Positions 5,681 to 9,227 of a stretch of 9,227 bases of DNA are shown here, in pieces. Under the pieces are notes generated by a model that was not told the DNA's origin, did not search any database, and saw only the letters and a list, made by a program, of their open reading frames with translations. Within the stretch, counting starts at the first letter, position 1. Each line of letters starts with the position of its first letter. Origin of the DNA: JBJXFY01 sp046155815. Lineage in GTDB: Bacteria; Verrucomicrobiota; Verrucomicrobiia; Limisphaerales; CAIMTB01. The position numbers and the translations under genes are program-made. The stretch spans positions 1 through 9,227 of the forward strand of contig JBJXFY010000420.1 of the NCBI GenBank assembly GCA_046155815.1, read 5' to 3'.

Positions 5681-7525
5681 TCACGCCTCCTGCGAGAGGA
5701 TCAACGCGGAGTACGGCCCGAGCGCGGCCACGCCGCGGGCCGGGAGGTTGTGCATCGGCTCGGCCCACGCGCCGATGTCGAGCGAGGGCCAGTTGCCAAA
5801 CTCCGCGTCGTAGCCCTCCCAGTCGCTGTTGAAGCGGACCCGCCAATGCCCCGCGCGCGGCAGGCCGAGCTCGTAGGCCGGGTAGCCGCGGTTCGCGAAG
5901 TTCAGGAGCACCACCACGTCGTCGCCGGGGCCGCCGTCCATCCAGCGGTGGAAGGCGAGCACCTTGGCGTCGTGGTTCACATGGTGGGCGTGGACGTGCG
6001 GGCCGAGCAGGCCGCGCGTGGTCCCGCGCAGGTTCCGCCGCAGCGCGATGAGGTCGCGGTACAGCAGGTGGATGCCGGCAAAGCGCCGGAGCTTGTCCCA
6101 GTCCAGCGGATCGTCGTCGCGGAAGTACTCGTCCTCGAGAAACTCCTGCCCCTGGAAGATCATCGGGATGCCGGGCGCGGTGAAGGCGAGCGCCGCCCCG
6201 AGGGTCGAGCGTTTCTTGGCCGGCCAGCTCGCGGGCTGCTCGTGCCAGATTTCCGAGGGCATCCGCTGGTGGCCGTTGGCCACCTCGTCGTGCGACTCGG
6301 TGTAGATCACGCGCCGGAAGGCGTCGCCGCCGTGGCGGTGGTGCAGGGCGCGCGCCACCGCGCCGAGGTCGCGGGCCTCGTCGTCCGGCCCGATCAGGGC
6401 GCGGCGCACCGGATGGACGAACTCCGAGTCCCACTGCGCGCCGAAGCCCGCGCCGCCCTCGAAGGTGGGCTTGGTGATCCATTCGTTGTTCCGAAGATCC
6501 TCCGCGATGGTGATCCGGTTGGGGCGCGCGGCGCTGATGTCGTGATTGATCCACTGGAGCAGGCTCCAGCCGTCCGGCAGGTCGTTCCACGGATCGTTGT
6601 CCTGGCCGAAAATGTTCCGGATGTACGCCGTGGCGTCGAAGCGGAGGCCGTCGAGGTGGAATTTGTCGAGCCAGTGAAGCGCGTTGGCGTGGAGGTACGC
6701 GCGCACCTCCGGGCGGCTGTAGTCGGGACGGGTGTCGCCCCACGGCGTCAGCGCACGGGCGTTGTCGTAGAAATAGATTCCTCCGTCGTGCCCCGGCTGC
6801 GACCAGCCATCGAACTGCCAGAGGTCGAGGTCGTGCGGGCCGAAGTGGTTGTAAACCACGTCGAAGATCACGGCGATGCCGCGCGCGTGGGCGGCCTTCA
6901 CGATCCGCTGCAGGCCCTGCGGCCCGCCCAGCGCGGACTCGACCGCGAAGGGATGGGCCGGGTTGTAGCCCCACGAATGGCTCATGGGGAACTCGAGCAC
7001 GGGCATGATCTCGACGACGTTCACCCCAAGGTCGGCGAGGTACGGGAGCCGCGCGATCACGTCGTCAAACGTTCCCGGCCCGCCGCCCGGCGCGTCGTTG
7101 AAGGTGCCGACGTGCATCTCGTACACGACCAGCTCGTTCCACGGCGGGAGGCGGAAGTCGTCGCCGCTCCAGTCGAAGTCGCGGTCGTGCAGGATCGCCT
7201 CGCCAACGGAGCTGGTGACTTCGCGCGCCCAGGGGTTGATGCGTTCGAGCGTCCGCGTGCCGTTCCGAAGGATGAATTTGTAGCGGTCGCCCGCCTTGGC
7301 GCCGGGCACGAAACCATCCCACCAGCCGGTGCCGTCGGCGGTCATGGGGTGCGTGGCCTCGACGCCGGAAAACGTGCCGCGTACGGAGGCGGCGTCGGCG
7401 AAGGGCGCCCAGACGCGGAACGCAACCCCCTCGGACGCGAGGGTGGTGCCGGGCATCGTCGGAGCGGCGCGGGTGACCGGGGGAGGGGGAGGGGCGGGGG
7501 CGGAGTCTTTGCGTCGGGCAGGCAT
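5681..7525 (-). CDS. GH13 alpha-amylase family enzyme, probable 1,4-alpha-glucan branching enzyme
   Basis: The protein is 614 aa from ATG 7525, chosen because GGAGG lies five bases upstream; an upstream in-frame start has no such site. After a Pro-rich leader (PAPPPPP) comes a CBM48-like N-domain (about residues 30-115). The catalytic barrel follows, with conserved regions DVVYNH (222-227), GLRFDA (nucleophile Asp297), TIAED (acid/base Glu342) and TESHDE (His412, Asp413). A C-terminal beta domain starts at about 515. WNELVVYEMHVGTF and IPMIFQGQEF are typical of branching enzymes and maltooligosyltrehalose trehalohydrolases. The TIAED/ESHD pair resembles eukaryote-type branching enzymes more than classical GlgB. 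Likely role: cytoplasmic glycogen or alpha-glucan remodelling. The exact reaction (branching, trehalose release or hydrolysis) cannot be fixed from sequence alone. Confidence 0.85.
   Translation of the reverse strand: MPARRKDSAPAPPPPPVTRAAPTMPGTTLASEGVAFRVWAPFADAASVRGTFSGVEATHPMTADGTGWWDGFVPGAKAGDRYKFILRNGTRTLERINPWAREVTSSVGEAILHDRDFDWSGDDFRLPPWNELVVYEMHVGTFNDAPGGGPGTFDDVIARLPYLADLGVNVVEIMPVLEFPMSHSWGYNPAHPFAVESALGGPQGLQRIVKAAHARGIAVIFDVVYNHFGPHDLDLWQFDGWSQPGHDGGIYFYDNARALTPWGDTRPDYSRPEVRAYLHANALHWLDKFHLDGLRFDATAYIRNIFGQDNDPWNDLPDGWSLLQWINHDISAARPNRITIAEDLRNNEWITKPTFEGGAGFGAQWDSEFVHPVRRALIGPDDEARDLGAVARALHHRHGGDAFRRVIYTESHDEVANGHQRMPSEIWHEQPASWPAKKRSTLGAALAFTAPGIPMIFQGQEFLEDEYFRDDDPLDWDKLRRFAGIHLLYRDLIALRRNLRGTTRGLLGPHVHAHHVNHDAKVLAFHRWMDGGPGDDVVVLLNFANRGYPAYELGLPRAGHWRVRFNSDWEGYDAEFGNWPSLDIGAWAEPMHNLPARGVAALGPYSALILSQEA
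7479..7502 (+). other. G-quadruplex-capable tract near the 5' end of the GH13 gene
   Basis: Four runs of four or five G separated by single A or C bases occur at 7479-7500, on the strand that serves as template for the GH13 gene. This is the DNA of the PAPPPPP codons. By the usual G3+N1-7 rule it is a very strong quadruplex candidate, about 25-45 bp inside the coding region. Whether it forms or matters is unknown. Confidence 0.6.
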
Positions 7526-7639
7526 GGGAACCTCCAGGTTGGCGTGTGGCGCAACCCCGCGCCGCACGCTTGTTGGTGGCCCGAATCCTCGGGGGAAGCA
7601 AGCGCCGAGGCGGCGGGCTGCCGACCGCCTTCGCCGCCA

Positions 7640-8818
7640 TCAAAGGGCGCCCCGCAGCGCGCCGGCGAGCTCGTCGGGCGTGAGCACGACCGGGTTCGCC
7701 TTCATGCTGCTGGCCGCCCGCGCCTTCTCCACCAGCGGCGGCACATCCGCTCCGGTCACGCCCCAGGCGCGCAGCGGGCGGACGCCCAGGTCGGTCGTCA
7801 GCGTGCGGACCCACGCGACGCCGTCCTCCGCCGTGGCGTCGGCGCGGCCCGTGAGCAGGCGCGCGGCTTCGGCGTAGCGCGCAGGCACGCCGGACTCCGG
7901 TGCGCGGGCGCGCAGCGCAGCAAGGTTTGCCGCCATCACCGGCGCGAGCAGCGCGGCGCAGACGGCCCCGTGGGCCGCGGCAAACGATCCGCCGAGCGGC
8001 GCGGCAAACCCATGCACCGCGCCCAGCCCCGCATTGGCCAGCGCGAAGCCGCCGAACAACGCCGCCAGCGCCATGTCCGTCCGCGCCGCGAGGTCGCCGC
8101 CGTCCGCGAAGGCGCGGCGCAGCGAGCGCGCCACCCGGCCGAGACCTTCCCGGCACAGCGCGTCCACCAGCGGGTTGGCGCGTGTGCAGGTCAACGGTTC
8201 AAGGAGTTGCGTGAGCGCGTCCAGGCCCGTCGCCGCGGTCACGGCGGGCGGCAGGCTGCGCGTGAGTTCCGGGTCCACGAGCGCGACGCGCGCCAGCAGC
8301 AGCGGGCTGCGCAGGCTGGCCTTCACCCGATGCTCGCGGGAGAGCAGCACGGCGTTGCGCGTCACTTCCGCGCCGGCGCCGGCGGTGGTGGGGATGGCCA
8401 TCCACGGGGCGGCCGCCCGGCACCGCGGCCGGCCGCGGCCCACGACCTCGAGATAGTCGTAGAGGTCGCCGCCGTTCGTCATGAGCGCGGCGATGGCCTT
8501 GGCGGCGTCAATGGCCGCGCCGCCGCCGAAGCCGATCACGCAGTCGCACGCCCGCAGTTCCGCCCGCGCCACTCCGGCGGCGACGTGCAGCGTGGTCGGC
8601 TCGCCGGGCACGGGGAACACCTCGTGCCCGAGCTTTTCGGCGTGCAGCGCCTCGAGGAGCGGCCGGGCGCGGTCCGGGTTCGCGCCGGTAACCACGAGCG
8701 GCCGACGGCCCAGCTCCTGCGCGAGGCGGCCCGCCTCCGCCACGGTGCCCGCGCCGAACACGATCCGCGTGGCCGTCGCGAACTCGAAGCGGCTGACGGC
8801 CTCACCAGCCGGCGTCAT
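7640..8818 (-). CDS. iron-containing (group III) alcohol dehydrogenase
   Basis: The 392-aa product has the length and motifs of NAD(P)-dependent Fe-ADHs that interconvert alcohols or hydroxyaldehydes and carbonyls. The nucleotide-binding GGGAAID is at 98-104, and IPTTAGAGAEVT at 142-153 is a slightly altered IPTTAGTGSEVT. The metal site is Asp200, Gln204, His269 and His283 (GLDALTQLLEP and HGFAAPLGGSFAAAHG). The second ligand position, His in FucO and similar enzymes, is Gln here; I recall DALTQ from a known subgroup of the family, so it may still be active, but the metal or substrate may differ. The gene starts inside the end of the ABM gene (17-nt overlap), suggesting translational coupling. 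About 114 bp separate it from the GH13 gene on the same strand, with no terminator between, so one operon is possible. The substrate is not predictable. Confidence 0.9.
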   Translation of the reverse strand: MTPAGEAVSRFEFATATRIVFGAGTVAEAGRLAQELGRRPLVVTGANPDRARPLLEALHAEKLGHEVFPVPGEPTTLHVAAGVARAELRACDCVIGFGGGAAIDAAKAIAALMTNGGDLYDYLEVVGRGRPRCRAAAPWMAIPTTAGAGAEVTRNAVLLSREHRVKASLRSPLLLARVALVDPELTRSLPPAVTAATGLDALTQLLEPLTCTRANPLVDALCREGLGRVARSLRRAFADGGDLAARTDMALAALFGGFALANAGLGAVHGFAAPLGGSFAAAHGAVCAALLAPVMAANLAALRARAPESGVPARYAEAARLLTGRADATAEDGVAWVRTLTTDLGVRPLRAWGVTGADVPPLVEKARAASSMKANPVVLTPDELAGALRGAL

Positions 8819-9107
8819 CGGGGAAGTGGTTGGCGTACTTCACGCTGGTCCGCGGCGCGGCCATCATGGACGCCACGGCGTCGCGCCACGCGGCGTAGTG
8901 CGGCGTCTCCTTGTGATGCACCGGCGCGTCTGCGTCGCGGTACGCCTCCGCCAGCAGGAATCGCGTCGGGTCGTCGGCCTGCTGCGCGACGTCGAAGCGC
9001 GCGATGCCCGGCTCCTGCACGCTGGCGCGGGCGTTGGCGAGCGTGGCCTCGAGAAAGGCGGCGACGTGCTCCGGCTTCACCTGGACGTGGACATGGATGA
9101 TCAGCAC
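8802..9107 (-). CDS. antibiotic biosynthesis monooxygenase (ABM) domain protein
   Basis: The 101-aa protein has the size and pattern of the dimeric ferredoxin-like ABM family (YgiN/LsrG type). It has an N-terminal strand IIHVHVQVKPEHVAAFLEAT, then GIARFDVAQQADDPTRFLLAEAYRD, then the conserved helix segment HKETPHYAAWRDAV, ending in ANHFPDD. Family members are cofactor-free monooxygenases or isomerases acting on quinols, phospho-autoinducer-2 or similar small molecules. The start is GTG 9107; no ATG is available and no clear ribosome site is seen. A -10-like TAGGCT lies six bases upstream. Overlap with the alcohol dehydrogenase gene suggests a shared small-molecule pathway, for example aldehyde or hydroxyketone handling, but that is inference. 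Confidence 0.85.
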   Translation of the reverse strand: MLIIHVHVQVKPEHVAAFLEATLANARASVQEPGIARFDVAQQADDPTRFLLAEAYRDADAPVHHKETPHYAAWRDAVASMMAAPRTSVKYANHFPDDAGW

Positions 9108-9113
9108 GCACGA

Positions 9114-9143
9114 AGCCTAGTCACGCGGGCCGCGGTTTTTGAA
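9114..9143 (-). promoter_or_regulatory. candidate promoter of the ABM/alcohol dehydrogenase genes
   Basis: On the minus strand TTCAAA (plus 9138-9143) and TAGGCT (plus 9114-9119) are 18 bp apart and resemble a sigma-70 promoter. Transcription would start within a base or two of the GTG at 9107, implying a leaderless or nearly leaderless message. The matches are partial. Confidence 0.35.
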
Positions 9144-9175
9144 GCCACGAGACGATCCTCTGGCGCCCGCTTCCC

Positions 9176-9204
9176 TTGACGCTCCGGCCCACGGTCGGGA
9201 AACT
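9176..9204 (+). promoter_or_regulatory. candidate promoter of the gene starting at 9211
   Basis: TTGACG (9176-9181) matches the -35 consensus at five of six positions, with 17 bp to GAAACT (9199-9204), a poor -10. The start would fall at about 9211, on the ATG itself, and no ribosome site is present between them. Confidence 0.4.
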
Positions 9205-9210
9205 GGCTCC

Positions 9211-9227
9211 ATGAAAGCCCTCCTGCC
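9211..9227 (+). CDS. start of a new gene, cut by the window end
   Basis: ATG 9211 opens a frame reading MKALL before the window ends. Support comes only from the preceding promoter-like TTGACG and the divergent arrangement with the ABM gene. Nothing can be said about its function. Confidence 0.4.

Noticed and set aside
5342..9100. 1252-codon open frame on the plus strand opposite the GH13, alcohol dehydrogenase and ABM genes
   Set aside because: It is an antisense shadow of three well-supported GC-rich genes. The translation is Arg/Ala/Val/Glu-rich with no domain motifs, and the minus-strand frames carry clear catalytic motifs.

Overview
The window is GC-rich, roughly 65-70 % in most genes by eye. 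It carries two PEP-CTERM (exosortase-sorted) surface proteins, one of them with autotransporter-associated beta-strand repeats, a cbb3-type oxidase cytochrome subunit, and weak or variable Shine-Dalgarno sites. This mix suggests a Gram-negative member of the Verrucomicrobiota, perhaps Opitutales/Opitutaceae-like. The placement is an inference from gene content; no rRNA or taxonomic marker is present other than recF.

Left end (1-275): AT-richer sequence with no recognisable gene. Then comes a compact plus-strand cluster: a short membrane ORF (276-440), a CcoO/FixO-like monohaem cytochrome c (437-1138) and a second membrane-anchored monohaem cytochrome c (1141-1737). They are joined by a 4-nt ATGA overlap and a 2-nt gap, so they are probably co-translated electron-transfer subunits. 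The catalytic CcoN subunit is not in the window. A plus-strand PEP-CTERM protein (about 1877-2506) follows and ends at a strong terminator.

Middle (2573-5480), minus strand: recF (DNA recombination/repair ATPase), preceded upstream by a 479-aa PEP-CTERM beta-strand-repeat protein. The most striking feature lies here. The first ~70 bp of recF plus ~46 bp upstream occur a second time, about 91 % identical, at 5364-5480. The PEP-CTERM gene is therefore bracketed by a 117-bp direct repeat, one arm being the true recF 5' end and the other a truncated, decaying copy.

Right part (5494-9107), minus strand: an antibiotic-biosynthesis-monooxygenase (ABM)-fold protein overlaps an iron-containing alcohol dehydrogenase by 17 nt, followed after ~114 bp by a GH13 branching-enzyme/alpha-amylase-like protein with a clear terminator behind it. 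A new plus-strand gene appears to start at 9211, divergent from the ABM gene.

I see no CRISPR array, tRNA, rRNA, transposase or defence system. The unusual content is structural: the recF fragment duplication around a surface-protein gene, the apparent junction upstream of the orphan ccoO cluster, and possible leaderless divergent promoters at the right end.
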